Positions 1 through 10,781 of a stretch of 50,788 nt of DNA are shown here, one piece after another. The notes under the pieces were generated by a model. It was given only the letters and a program-made list of their open reading frames with translations. It did not search any database and was not told where the DNA came from. The stretch spans positions 1 to 50,788 of the forward strand of contig DATAWZ010000144.1 of assembly GCA_036266975.1 (NCBI GenBank), given 5' to 3'. Source of the DNA: DATAWZ01 sp036266975 (GTDB lineage: Bacteria; Actinomycetota; Thermoleophilia; Solirubrobacterales; Solirubrobacteraceae). Position numbers and translations under genes: made by a program. Position 1 is the stretch's first letter. Every line of letters starts with the position of its first letter.

Positions 1-1067
1 CGTACCAATTCGAGCTGCCAATGCTGGCTTCGGCGATGGACGGCGTCGTGTCGCCAGAAACGGCGGCGATCATCGGCCGTCTTGGTGGCTTGGCTGTGCT
101 CAACCTAGAGGGGATATTCACGCGTTACGAGGACGCCGACGAGCAGCTCGAGCGGATCGCCTCGCTCCCGAAGGAGCTCGCGACGCGCGAAATGCAGGAC
201 ATCTACCGCGAGCCGATCAAGCCGGAGCTGATCACGCAGCGCATCCGCGAGATCAAGGAGCAGAAGGTCGTGGTGGCCGCCTCGCTCACCCCGCAACGGG
301 TGCTCCGCTACCACGAGCTGGCGATGGACGCGGGCCTCGACGTGCTCGTGATCCAGGGCACGGTCGTGTCCGGTGAGCACGTTTCGACGGTCACCGAGCC
401 GTTGAACCTCAAGGAGTTCATCCCGACACTCGACGTGCCGGTCGTGGTCGGCGGTTGCGCCTCCTACCACACGGGTCTTCACCTCATGCGCACCGGCGCG
501 GCGGGCGTGCTCGTGGGCGTGGGGCCGGGCGCGGCGTGCACGACCCGCGGCGTGCTCGGCATCGGCGTGCCGCAGGCGACGGCCATCGCCGACGTCGCGC
601 ATGCGCGTTCGACGCACATGCTCGAGACCGGGGAGTACTGCCAGGTGATCGCCGACGGCGGCATGCGCAACGGAGGCGACGTGTCCAAGGCGATCGCGCT
701 GGGTGCCGACGCAGTGATGATCGGCTCGCCGCTCGCCCGCGCCTACGAAGCGCCCGGTCGAGGCTTCCACTGGGGGATGGCGACGTTCCATCCGAGCCTG
801 CCCCGCGGGGCGCGCGTGGCGACCGTGCAGAACGGGACGCTCGAGGAGATCCTCATCGGGCCCGCGCGCGAGAACGACGGCACGTTCAACCTGATGGGCG
901 GGCTGCGCACGTCGATGGCCACCTGCGGCTACAAGGACCGGGCCGAGTTCAACCGCGCCGAGCTGATGGTCGCCCCGGCGCTGCAGACCGAGGGCAAGCA
1001 GCTCCAGCGCGACCAGGGAATCGGCATGGCGAGCAACGGAAAGGCGGCGTTGCTCGTCAATGACTGA
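1..1067 (+). CDS. guaB3: GuaB3-family IMP dehydrogenase-related protein (5' end outside window)
   Basis: The reading frame is open from base 3, so the gene enters from the left edge and the ATG at base 21 is internal. The first visible residues (FELP-LASAMDGVVSP pattern) match the start of the TIM barrel in actinobacterial GuaB3 proteins. No CBS domains interrupt the barrel, unlike GuaB. A flavin/phosphate-loop-like segment GVGPGAACTTR carries a cysteine (codon 537-539) where true IMP dehydrogenases have their catalytic Cys; many GuaB3 proteins lack it. The tail (HPSLPRG, NLMGGLRTSMA) is typical of GuaB3. Family knowledge: related to IMP dehydrogenase/GMP reductase in purine metabolism, but the exact reaction is uncertain. 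The last 8 bases overlap guaA, which supports a purine operon. Confidence 0.85.
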   Translation, partial: YQFELPMLASAMDGVVSPETAAIIGRLGGLAVLNLEGIFTRYEDADEQLERIASLPKELATREMQDIYREPIKPELITQRIREIKEQKVVVAASLTPQRVLRYHELAMDAGLDVLVIQGTVVSGEHVSTVTEPLNLKEFIPTLDVPVVVGGCASYHTGLHLMRTGAAGVLVGVGPGAACTTRGVLGIGVPQATAIADVAHARSTHMLETGEYCQVIADGGMRNGGDVSKAIALGADAVMIGSPLARAYEAPGRGFHWGMATFHPSLPRGARVATVQNGTLEEILIGPARENDGTFNLMGGLRTSMATCGYKDRAEFNRAELMVAPALQTEGKQLQRDQGIGMASNGKAALLVND

Positions 1068-2661
1068 GGCCACCGCCAGCGTGGCGGTGGGCGCGGACCG
1101 ACCGGCGGCGTCCGCGCCGGCGACAGCCCGCGCGGACGTCGTGGTGCTCGACTACGGCGGGCAGTATTCCCAGCTGATCGCCCGCCGCGTGCGCGAGTGC
1201 GGCGTGTTCAGCGAGCTGCTCCCGCATCACGTCCCGGTCGAGGAGGTCATCCGCCGCCAGCCGCGCGCGGTCGTGCTCTCCGGCGGCCCGGCGTCGGTGT
1301 ATGCGCCCGGAGCGCCGCGACTGGAGCCCGCGCTGCTCGAGCTCGGCGTTCCCGTGCTCGGCATCTGTTACGGGATGCAGTTGCTCGTGCACACGCTGGG
1401 CGGACGCGTCGAGCAGGCCGAGGTCGGCGAGTTCGGGCGCTCGGAGCTGCGCGTGCGCGAGCCCGGCCGGCTGCTCGCCGGGCTGCCGCTCGAGCAGACG
1501 TGTTGGATGAGCCATCGCGACACGGTCTTCGAGCCGCCGCCGGGGTTCACCGCGTTGGCCGCATCGACGACCTCGCCGGTCGCCGCGGTCGAGAGCGTCG
1601 AGCGCGGCGTGTACGGGATCCAGTTCCACCCCGAGGTGGCCCACACGCCCTACGGGCAGCAGATCCTCACGCGCTTTCTGACCGACGTCGCCGGGTGCGA
1701 CCCCCACTGGAGCGCGGCGTCGATCGTCGAGGATCAGATCGCCCGCATCCGCGCCCAGGTCGGCGACGGTCAGGTGATCTGCGGGCTCTCGGGCGGGGTC
1801 GACTCGAGCGTGGCCGCGCTGCTCGTGCACCGGGCGGTCGGCGACCAGCTCACGTGCGTGTTCGTCGACCACGGCCTGATGCGCAAGGACGAGGGCGAGC
1901 AGGTGATCAGCGCCTTCCGCGACACCTTCGGCGTGCCGCTCGTCGCGGTCGACGCCGAGGAGCGCTTCCTCGCGCGCCTGAAGGGCGTCAGCGATCCGGA
2001 GGCCAAGCGCAAGGCGATCGGCGCCGAGTTCATCCGCGTCTTCGAGGAGGAGGCCGAGCGGCTCAGCGGCGCGCGCTACCTGGTCCAGGGAACGCTGTAC
2101 TCCGACGTGATCGAGAGCGGGGGCGGCACCGGCACGGCGACGATCAAGTCCCATCACAATGTCGGCGGCCTGCCCGACGACCTGCAGTTCGAGCTCGTCG
2201 AGCCGCTGCGCGCGCTGTTCAAGGACGAGGTGCGTGCCGTCGGCGCCGAGCTGGGGCTGCCCGAGCGACTGGTCTGGCGCCAGCCCTTCCCCGGCCCGGG
2301 GCTGGCCATCCGGGTGATCGGCGGGGAGGCCACCCGCGAGCGCCTGGACCTGCTGCGCGAGGCTGACTACATCCTGCAGGACGAGATCCGCCGCGCGGGC
2401 CTGTACCGCGAGCTGTGGCAGTCCTTCTGCGTGCTGCCCGACATCCGCACGGTCGGCGTGCAGGGCGACGAGCGCACCTACGGCAGCGTGATCGTCATCC
2501 GGGCGGTGACCAGCGACGACGCGATGACCGCCGACTGGGCCCGCCTGCCGTACGACCTGCTCGAGCAGATCGCCTCGCGGATGATGGGTGAGCTGCGCGA
2601 CGTCAACCGCGTCGTGCTCGACATCACCAGCAAGCCGCCGGGCACGATCGAATGGGAGTGA
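1060..2661 (+). CDS. guaA: GMP synthase (glutamine-hydrolysing)
   Basis: The enzyme converts XMP, glutamine and ATP to GMP in the cytoplasm. The 533-residue protein has the full domain order. An N-terminal class I glutamine amidotransferase carries nucleophile Cys103 in GICYGMQ, with His180 and Glu182 in FHPE. An ATP-pyrophosphatase domain has the PP-loop SGGVDSS at 234-240. The C-terminal dimerisation domain ends in the family-typical KPPGTIEWE. An extra 25 Ala-rich residues precede the usual DYGGQYSQLIARRVRE start. ATG at 1060 overlaps the guaB3 stop by 8 bases, so translational coupling is likely. Confidence 0.97.
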   Translation: MTEATASVAVGADRPAASAPATARADVVVLDYGGQYSQLIARRVRECGVFSELLPHHVPVEEVIRRQPRAVVLSGGPASVYAPGAPRLEPALLELGVPVLGICYGMQLLVHTLGGRVEQAEVGEFGRSELRVREPGRLLAGLPLEQTCWMSHRDTVFEPPPGFTALAASTTSPVAAVESVERGVYGIQFHPEVAHTPYGQQILTRFLTDVAGCDPHWSAASIVEDQIARIRAQVGDGQVICGLSGGVDSSVAALLVHRAVGDQLTCVFVDHGLMRKDEGEQVISAFRDTFGVPLVAVDAEERFLARLKGVSDPEAKRKAIGAEFIRVFEEEAERLSGARYLVQGTLYSDVIESGGGTGTATIKSHHNVGGLPDDLQFELVEPLRALFKDEVRAVGAELGLPERLVWRQPFPGPGLAIRVIGGEATRERLDLLREADYILQDEIRRAGLYRELWQSFCVLPDIRTVGVQGDERTYGSVIVIRAVTSDDAMTADWARLPYDLLEQIASRMMGELRDVNRVVLDITSKPPGTIEWE

Positions 2662-3452
2662 GGTCGGGTCGTGCCCTCGCCGCGGCGGGGGCGTTGCTGC
2701 TCGGGGCGAGCGCGTGTGGCTCGGGCGGATCGGGCGGACGCCTCACCACCGCCGCGCTCCTGGCCACGATCGATCGCACGCGCGCCGTGACCACCGCGCA
2801 CATGCAGGACAACTTCTCGGCCATCTCGCCCGAGGGCGACGAGCAGGGCAGCGTCGGCGGCAGCGCCGACTTCGCCACCACGACGGGTACCGTCACCGTC
2901 GCCGGCTCGTCGGGCATGGTCGAGCACGCGGTCTTCCGCGACGGCAGCGTGTGGCTCACCTCCAACGCGGCGCGCTTCACGGCAGCGATGCCGGCCGGTC
3001 GGCGGTGGGTGACCGCGCCGGCGAGCACGCTCGAGGCGATCGGCGCCTTCCAGAGCCTCGGCAACTCGCTCGCCGTCCTCGACGCGCTGCGCGGCGTGCA
3101 GACGCTGCACGCGATCTCCCCGCGCGCGGCGAGCTTCACCTTCTCGCTCCCCCTCGCGCTCGCGCGCACGCCACCCGCTCGTCGCGGGGCGCTCGAGCGG
3201 GCGATCCACGTCAGCGGCCCCGGGGTGGTCGAGACCGGCTCGGTCACGCTGTACTCGGATGGCGTGCTGCGCGACGAGCGGCTGGCGATCGACGGCCGCG
3301 GCGTGACCGCCGGGCTGCACCTCGCGCTCGCTCTCTCGCTGACCGACGTCGGCGCGCCGGTGAACGTCACGCCGCCGCCGGCCAGCGAGACCGTCGCCCT
3401 GCGCTCGGTGCCCGCGCTGGAGCAGCTTCTGCGCGGCAGCGCGGGCGGATAG
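2652..3452 (+). CDS. Predicted lipoprotein of unknown function
   Basis: This 266-residue protein starts inside the end of guaA (10-base overlap). Residues 1-22 form a lipoprotein signal peptide: a basic start, an Ala/Leu core and the lipobox GASAC with Cys22, followed by a Gly/Ser linker. The mature part has alternating hydrophobic stretches compatible with the beta-rich LolA/LppX-like lipoprotein fold seen in actinobacteria, but that is inference without a diagnostic motif. It probably sits on the outer face of the membrane. Co-expression with guaA looks positional rather than functional. No ligand can be named. Confidence 0.75.
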   Translation: MGVRSGRALAAAGALLLGASACGSGGSGGRLTTAALLATIDRTRAVTTAHMQDNFSAISPEGDEQGSVGGSADFATTTGTVTVAGSSGMVEHAVFRDGSVWLTSNAARFTAAMPAGRRWVTAPASTLEAIGAFQSLGNSLAVLDALRGVQTLHAISPRAASFTFSLPLALARTPPARRGALERAIHVSGPGVVETGSVTLYSDGVLRDERLAIDGRGVTAGLHLALALSLTDVGAPVNVTPPPASETVALRSVPALEQLLRGSAGG

Positions 3453-3518
3453 CGGCCGTCGACGCCCGCTGACGGGCGCGCGCCGGGACTTTCCCCGCGA
3501 TCGCGGCCGCGAATGTCC

Positions 3519-3524
3519 TAACAT
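3519..3524 (+). promoter_or_regulatory. Candidate -10 box of the rplM-rpsI-glmM operon
   Basis: TAACAT lies 37 bases before the chosen rplM start, in the only non-coding gap (3453-3561) of this block. It fits the TANNNT -10 of actinobacterial housekeeping promoters. No good -35 is visible. Transcription would begin near 3531, giving a leader of about 30 bases. Confidence 0.4.
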
Positions 3525-3561
3525 GATCGCGCCGCGCGGTCCCGCGTGGCTTTTTGACGCC

Positions 3562-4023
3562 ATGAAGACCTACGTCGCCAAACCGTCCGATCGCGAGCGC
3601 AACTGGCTCGTCGTCGACGCCGACGGCCAGACGCTCGGCCGGCTGGCCACGCAGATCGCCGACGCGCTGCGCGGCAAGCGCAAGCCGGAGTACACGCCGC
3701 ACATCGACACCGGGGACTTCGTCATCGTGGTCAACGCCGAGAAGATCCATGTGACCGGCAACAAGCGCCAGGACAAGCGCTACTACCGGCACAGCGGCTA
3801 CCCGGGCGGGCTGAAGTCGCGCTCCTTCGAGGAGATGCTCGCGCGCCGTCCCGAGGAGATCATTCGGATGGCGGTCAAGGGGATGCTGCCCCGCAACCGT
3901 CTCGCCCGCAAGCAGATCACCAAGCTGAAGGTCTACGCCGGTCCCGACCATCCGCACGCGGCCCAGAAGCCGCAGCCGATGGCCCTCGACGCGCGGGCCA
4001 CCCGATCGCAGGAGACCGCCTGA
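3562..4023 (+). CDS. rplM: 50S ribosomal protein L13 (uL13)
   Basis: A protein of the large ribosomal subunit. The 153 residues beginning MKTYVAKPSD include the family segments WLVVDADGQTLGRLAT, NAEKIHVTGNK, YYRHSGYPGG and AVKGMLPRNRLAR. An upstream in-frame ATG at 3523 would add 13 residues, but it overlaps the candidate -10 box and is unlike other L13 N-termini, so 3562 is preferred. The stop TGA shares its last base with the rpsI ATG (TGATG), so the two ribosomal genes are translationally coupled as in most bacteria. Confidence 0.97.
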   Translation: MKTYVAKPSDRERNWLVVDADGQTLGRLATQIADALRGKRKPEYTPHIDTGDFVIVVNAEKIHVTGNKRQDKRYYRHSGYPGGLKSRSFEEMLARRPEEIIRMAVKGMLPRNRLARKQITKLKVYAGPDHPHAAQKPQPMALDARATRSQETA

Positions 4024-4856
4024 TGGCTGACGACACGCCCGACGAGCAGCAGCCGACCGAGCCGCCCGCCGCGCCGGCCGAGGTCCCGTCCGAGCCCGAG
4101 CCGACCGGGTCGGCCCCGCAGCCGCCGGCGGAGGAGCCGGTGAGCGAGCCGCCCGCGCCCGCCGAGCCGGTCGCTGACGCTCCCGCTCCGGCTGCCCAGG
4201 CTCCCGCTCCGGCCGCCCAGGCTCCCGCTCCGGCCGCCCAGGCTCCCGCGCGGGCGCAGGACGACGAGGGGGAGACCACGCCGCGCGTCAAGCCGGCCGT
4301 TCCCGGCGCTGACCTCGAGGTCGACATCGTTCCCGAGGGCGCGGATCCGTTCGCGCGCGAGGGCGAGATCGACCCCTACGCCGACCCCGAGGAGGCCTTG
4401 ACCGACGAGACCGAGACCGAGGAGGAGCTGCCCCAGACGATCGCCTCGGCCGCGATCGACCTGGCCGCCGGCGCGCGCTACCGGGCCACCGGCAAGCGCA
4501 AGACGGCGATCGCGCGCGTGATCCTGCGCCCCGGCAGCGGGACCTACGAGGTCAACGGGCGCACGCTGGAGAACCACTTCCCCCGCGAGACCCTCCAGCG
4601 CAACATCCGCCAGCCGCTCGAGGCCGTCGGCTACGAGGCCCGCATGGACGTGGTCGCGCGGCTGCACGGGGGCGGCATCGCCGCCCAGGCCGGCGCGCTG
4701 CGCCACGGGATCTCGCGAGCGCTGCTCGAGGCCGACCCCAACCTGCGCGGCGAGCTCAAGCGCCGCGGCTTTCTGACCCGTGACGCCCGCGCCAAGGAGC
4801 GCAAGAAGGCGGGTCTGAAGAAGGCGCGTAAGCGCCCGCAGTTCTCCAAGCGTTAG
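4023..4856 (+). CDS. rpsI: 30S ribosomal protein S9 (uS9) with long acidic N-terminal extension
   Basis: Residues 152-277 are a complete S9: RYRATGKRKTAIARV at the start, GGGIAAQAGALRHGISRAL in the middle and the classic C-terminus KRPQFSKR, which reaches towards the P-site tRNA. Before it lie about 150 residues rich in Pro, Ala and Glu, with three copies of a seven-residue APAPAAQ-type unit near residues 53-75. Actinobacterial S9 proteins often carry an N-terminal extension, but usually a much shorter one. The start is fixed by the TGATG junction with rplM, and no other Met occurs before the S9 domain. The extension is probably disordered; its role is unknown. Confidence 0.95.
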   Translation: MADDTPDEQQPTEPPAAPAEVPSEPEPTGSAPQPPAEEPVSEPPAPAEPVADAPAPAAQAPAPAAQAPAPAAQAPARAQDDEGETTPRVKPAVPGADLEVDIVPEGADPFAREGEIDPYADPEEALTDETETEEELPQTIASAAIDLAAGARYRATGKRKTAIARVILRPGSGTYEVNGRTLENHFPRETLQRNIRQPLEAVGYEARMDVVARLHGGGIAAQAGALRHGISRALLEADPNLRGELKRRGFLTRDARAKERKKAGLKKARKRPQFSKR

Positions 4857-4863
4857 GCGCGCG

Positions 4864-6195
4864 TTGGCCCGCCGACTGTTCGGCACCGACGGCGTTCGTG
4901 GCGTCGCGGGCGAGCTGCTCACCGCTGAGCTGGCGCTCGCGCTCGGCCGGGCCGCCGCGACCCGGCTGCGCGGCGAGGGCGAGCGTGCTCCCCGCGTGCT
5001 CGTCATCCGCGACACGCGCGAGTCCGGCGAGATGCTCCAGGCCGCGCTGGCCGCCGGCGCCACGGCCGCCGGCGCGGAGGTGCTCATCGGCGGGGTGCTG
5101 CCGACGCCCGCCGCGCCGCTGCTGATCGGCCGCTACGGGCTGGAGATGGCCGCGGTCATCTCGGCCTCGCACAACCCCTTCCGCGACAACGGCATCAAGC
5201 TCTTCGGCGGTGACGGGTTCAAGCTCTCCGACGAGGTCGAGGCCGCGATCGAGCGCGAAATGCAGGACAGCGGCTCGGCGCCGGCGCCCGATCGCATCGG
5301 GCGGATCCGCGCGCTGCACGGCGCCGACGAGGACTACCTGCGCGCGCTGCACAGTCGCTTCGCCGACCTCTCGCTGGCGGGGATCGGGGTGCTGCTGGAC
5401 TGCGCCCACGGGGCCACCCACCGCGTCGCCCCGGAGATCTTCCGCCGCCTCGGCGCCCGGGTGGGCGTCGTCGCCGACCGGCCCGACGGGCGCAACATCA
5501 ACCAGGGCTGCGGCTCGACGCATGTGGAGACCTTCGCCGGTCGCGTGCGCGAGGGCGCACACGACGTCGGCTTCGCCTTCGACGGCGACGGCGACCGCGT
5601 CCTCGCCGTCGACCGCGCCGGGGCCGTCGTCGACGGCGACGAGCTGATGGCGCTGATCGCGCTGCACATGCGGACCCACGGTCGCCTGCACGGTGGCGGC
5701 GTCGCCGTGACCGTGATGACCAACTACGGCTTTCACGCGGCGATGGCGACGGCCGGGATCGAGGTCGCGACCACGAGCGTCGGCGACCGCTACGTGCTCG
5801 AGGAGCTGCGCGGCCGCGGGTGGGCGCTCGGCGGCGAGCAGTCCGGGCACATCATCGACATGGGCTTCGTCCCCTCGGGCGACGGGATCGCCAGCGCGCT
5901 GCTCGCGATGGAGGCGCTCGCCGGCGCCGACCTCGCCGAGCGCGGGGCGATGGCCAAGCTCCCCCAGCGGCTGGTGAACGTCGCCGTGCGCGACCGTGAG
6001 GCGTTCGCGGGGGCGGCCGCGGTCCACGAGGCGATCCGCCGCGAGGACCAGGCGCTCAGCGGCCGCGGGCGGGTGCTGGTGCGCACCAGCGGTACCGAGC
6101 CGCTGATCCGCGTGATGGTCGAGGCGCCCACCGCGGAGGAGACCGACGAGGTCTGCGCGCGGCTGGCCGACCTCGTGCGCGCCGAGCTGGCCTGA
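4864..6195 (+). CDS. glmM: Phosphoglucosamine mutase
   Basis: Interconverts glucosamine-6-phosphate and glucosamine-1-phosphate on the route to UDP-GlcNAc and peptidoglycan. The 443 residues begin with a TTG start (LFGTDGVRGVA). They contain the phosphoserine loop SASHNP (Ser102), the metal loop DGDGDR (Asp240, 242, 244), the sugar-binding GGEQSGH and the phosphate-binding RTSGTEP near the C-terminus. The gene starts 7 bases after rpsI, the common actinobacterial arrangement, so it is probably part of the ribosomal-protein transcript. glmS, the previous enzyme of the pathway, follows after 44 bases. Confidence 0.96.
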   Translation: MARRLFGTDGVRGVAGELLTAELALALGRAAATRLRGEGERAPRVLVIRDTRESGEMLQAALAAGATAAGAEVLIGGVLPTPAAPLLIGRYGLEMAAVISASHNPFRDNGIKLFGGDGFKLSDEVEAAIEREMQDSGSAPAPDRIGRIRALHGADEDYLRALHSRFADLSLAGIGVLLDCAHGATHRVAPEIFRRLGARVGVVADRPDGRNINQGCGSTHVETFAGRVREGAHDVGFAFDGDGDRVLAVDRAGAVVDGDELMALIALHMRTHGRLHGGGVAVTVMTNYGFHAAMATAGIEVATTSVGDRYVLEELRGRGWALGGEQSGHIIDMGFVPSGDGIASALLAMEALAGADLAERGAMAKLPQRLVNVAVRDREAFAGAAAVHEAIRREDQALSGRGRVLVRTSGTEPLIRVMVEAPTAEETDEVCARLADLVRAELA

Positions 6196-6225
6196 GGCCC
6201 CTCCCTGGGGTCGGGCGACCCCTGC

Positions 6226-6231
6226 TACGCT
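6226..6231 (+). promoter_or_regulatory. Candidate -10 box, leaderless glmS transcript
   Basis: TACGCT ends 8 bases before the glmS GTG, so transcription would start at or next to the start codon. No Shine-Dalgarno sequence is visible in the 44-base gap. The same geometry recurs at many genes in this window. Confidence 0.55.
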
Positions 6232-6239
6232 CGCCCGCC

Positions 6240-8086
<1,847 letters not shown>

Positions 8087-8090
<4 letters not shown>

Positions 8091-9043
8091 GCGACGTCGT
8101 CCTGCCCACCGGCACGCAGCACGAGGTCATCTACGAGGGTGGCGAGCCGGGCCCCTCGCCCGATCTCATCATCCGTGAGCAGCGCGCGTGGGTGGTGGAG
8201 GTCGGCGGCGGACTGCGCGAGTACACGGTCGGCGGGCGACCCGTGCTCGACGGCTATCCGGCGCAGCGGCGCTGCACCGGCGGGCGCGGCCAGGTGCTGG
8301 TGCCCTGGCCCAACCGCGTGCGCGACGGGCGCTACTCGTTCGCCGGCAGCGAGCTTCAGCTCGACCTCTCAGAGCCGGCCAAGGGGAACGCGAGCCACGG
8401 CCTCGCGCGCTGGCGGGCCTGGACGGCGGCCGAGCCCACCTCGCCCGGCACGGTGCGGATGTCCCATCTCCTGCACCCGCAGCCCGGTTACCCGTTCATC
8501 CTCGAGCTGGGCGTCGAGTACGTGCTCGCCCAGGACGGGCTGACCGTCACGCTCAGCGCCCGCAACCGCGGCCGCGAGCCGTGCCCGTATGGCGCCGGCC
8601 AGCATCCCTACCTGCATGCCGGCCCAGGCGGCGTCGACGGCGCGACGCTGCACCTGCGGGCGGCGACCCGGCTGATCTCCGACGAGCGCTCGATTCCCGT
8701 CGGGCGCGAGGCGGTCGTCGGCAGCCCCTACGACTTCAACGGCCCGCGGGCGATCGGCTCGCTCGTGCTCGACACGTGCTTCACCGATCTCGCGCGCGAC
8801 GGCGACGGCATCGCACGGGCGATCCTCGACACCGGCGAGCGCCTGCTCACGCTGTGGATCGACGAGGCCTTCCGCTGCCTGATGGTGTTCAGCGGCGACA
8901 CGCTCCCTCCCGAGGAGCGCCGCCGGGGCCTGGCCGTCGAGCCGATGACCTGCCCACCCAACGCGCTGCAGAGTGGCGAGGACCTCGTCGTGCTCGAGCC
9001 GGGGGAGACCCACACCGCGCGCTGGGGCATCGAGGTCGCGTGA
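8087..9043 (+). CDS. Aldose 1-epimerase (mutarotase) family protein
   Basis: A 318-residue protein with the galactose-mutarotase-like beta-sandwich pattern. It shows PWPNRVRDGRYSF and SHGLARWRAW near the N-terminus, GAGQHPYLH around the catalytic-His region, and the late Glu-containing segment GLAVEPMTCPPNA. These are the usual substrate-binding stretches of aldose 1-epimerases of the GalM-like/YihR type, which interconvert alpha and beta sugar anomers. The ATG at 8087 overlaps the glmS stop by four bases. The sugar it acts on cannot be told from sequence. Confidence 0.82.
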
Positions 9044-10719
9044 GCGCCCCCGCGGGCACCGAGATCGACCGGGCGCTCAGCCAGCCCTCGCTGACCGCGG
9101 CGTTCATGACCAAGGCCGAGCGCGACCCGCAGGGCGTCGCACTGCGCATGTTCGGCTCGGCCGATCAGCTCACCTGGGGGGAGTGGCAGGCACGCTCGCT
9201 CGCCGTCGCCGGCGCGCTGCACGACCTGGGGGTGCGCCCCGGCGACCGCGTCGCGCTCCTGCTCGGCACGCGGATGGACTTCCACGTGCTCGACCTCGGC
9301 GCCCTGATGGTGGGCGCGATCCCGTTCTCGCTGTACGTCACGGCGGCCGCGGTCCAGATGCAGGAGATCCTCGAAAACGCCCAGCCCCAGGTGCTGATCA
9401 CCGAGGCCGCGTTCGCCGCCAAGGCCCGGTCGCTGACCGGCGTTGCGCACGTGATCGTCCTGGAAGAGGACGGCGAGCCGAGCGCGCCGGGATTCGAGGA
9501 CGTCGCCCCGGCCGGCCCGCAGGACATCTGCACGCTGGTCTACACCTCGGGCACCACCGGACCGCCCAAGGGCGTGATGTTCCGCCACGGCGCGATGATG
9601 GCCTGCCTGGACTCGATCCGCCGGCGCTTTCCCACGACCGAGCGTGAGCGGGCGATCGCCTACCTGCCGATGGCGCACATCGCCGAGCGGATCTACGGCC
9701 ACTACGCCGCCTTCCTGTACGGCTACGAGGTCACCTCGCTCGCCGATCCGGCCGCGCTGGGCCAGGCGCTGCGGGCGGTGCGTCCAACGCGCTTCTTCGG
9801 CGTGCCGCGCATCTACGAGAAGCAGCTCGCCGGATTGCGCGTCGCGCTCGCGGGCAGCGAGGACCGCGATGCGCTCTCGGCGGCGTGGTCGGCGCGGATG
9901 AAGCGCGTGCGCGCCGGGGAGGTCGGCGCCCGGCCCGCGGACGGACAGGACGCCGCCGACTGGGAGCGGCTGCGGCCGCTGGCCGCCCTGACCGGTCTCG
10001 AGCAGGCGCACTTCCTCGCCGTGGCCGGCGCCCCCAGCTCGCGCGACATGCTCGAGGAGCTCACCGCGCTGGGCCTGCCGATCAACGAGTTCTACGGGTC
10101 CTCGGAGACGATCATCATCACGACCAGCCCGCCCGAGCGCACCCGCTTGGGCACTGCGGGCACCGCGCTCTGCGGCGTCGAGCTGACCCTCGCCGACGAC
10201 GGCGAGATCCTCGTGGCCGGGCCGACCGTCACGCCGGGCTACTTCCGCGACCGGAAGCGCACCGCGGAGGCGTTCGACCGCGACGGCCGCTTCCTGACCG
10301 GGGACATCGGCGAGCTCGACCAGGACGGGTACCTGCGCATCGTCGACCGCAAGAAGGCGCTGATCATCAACAGCGCCGGCAAGAACATGTCGCCGGCCAA
10401 CATCGAGCAGGCGATCAAGGGCGGCGTGCCGCTCATCGCCCAGGTCGTCGCCGTCGGCGACCGCCGCCCCTTCAACGTGGCGCTGATCGTGCTCGACCGC
10501 GACGTGGCCGCCGGGGTACCGGATGTGCAGGCGGCGATCGCCGAGGCGGTGGCCCACGGCAACGAGCGGCTCTCGCGGCCCGAGCAGATCAAGCGCTACC
10601 GGATCCTCCAGGAGGACTGGCCGCTCGGCGGCGACGAGCTGACCCCGACGGCGAAGCTGCGTCGGCGCGAGATCGAGGTGAAGTACGCCGAGATGATCGA
10701 CGCCCTCTACGGGACCTGA
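9040..10719 (+). CDS. Long-chain fatty-acid--CoA ligase (AMP-binding, FadD15-like)
   Basis: A 559-residue adenylate-forming enzyme that would activate fatty acids to acyl-CoA through an acyl-AMP. The GTG start at 9040 overlaps the preceding stop (GTGA). The ATP P-loop YTSGTTGPPKG is at about 168-178. FYGSSETIIITT is the adenine-binding region, LTGDIGELDQDGYL carries the conserved Asp, and DRKKALIINSAGKNMSP near 440-450 matches long-chain acyl-CoA synthetases. A typical C-terminal lid follows. Chain-length preference is not readable. The link to the mutarotase gene is only positional. Confidence 0.9.
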   Translation: MSAPAGTEIDRALSQPSLTAAFMTKAERDPQGVALRMFGSADQLTWGEWQARSLAVAGALHDLGVRPGDRVALLLGTRMDFHVLDLGALMVGAIPFSLYVTAAAVQMQEILENAQPQVLITEAAFAAKARSLTGVAHVIVLEEDGEPSAPGFEDVAPAGPQDICTLVYTSGTTGPPKGVMFRHGAMMACLDSIRRRFPTTERERAIAYLPMAHIAERIYGHYAAFLYGYEVTSLADPAALGQALRAVRPTRFFGVPRIYEKQLAGLRVALAGSEDRDALSAAWSARMKRVRAGEVGARPADGQDAADWERLRPLAALTGLEQAHFLAVAGAPSSRDMLEELTALGLPINEFYGSSETIIITTSPPERTRLGTAGTALCGVELTLADDGEILVAGPTVTPGYFRDRKRTAEAFDRDGRFLTGDIGELDQDGYLRIVDRKKALIINSAGKNMSPANIEQAIKGGVPLIAQVVAVGDRRPFNVALIVLDRDVAAGVPDVQAAIAEAVAHGNERLSRPEQIKRYRILQEDWPLGGDELTPTAKLRRREIEVKYAEMIDALYGT

Positions 10720-10769
10720 CCTCCCGGAGGATGAACCGCCTCGCCCGTGGCCGCGTGGGGTAACGCGGG

Positions 10770-10775
10770 TAGCAT
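10770..10775 (+). promoter_or_regulatory. Candidate -10 box, leaderless nnrDE transcript
   Basis: TAGCAT ends 6 bases before the GTG start at 10782, inside the 62-base gap after the acyl-CoA ligase. Confidence 0.5.
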
Positions 10776-10781
10776 CGAGGG

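Noticed and set aside
105..1073. Long minus-strand open frame opposite guaB3
   Set aside because: It is Arg/His/Ala-rich with no family motifs; a GC-driven shadow of the real gene. The same holds for most long frames opposite or beside the genes listed.
6196..6239. Possible glmS riboswitch-ribozyme
   Set aside because: Only 44 bases separate glmM and glmS and a leaderless -10 box fills the end, so there is no space for the ribozyme fold.
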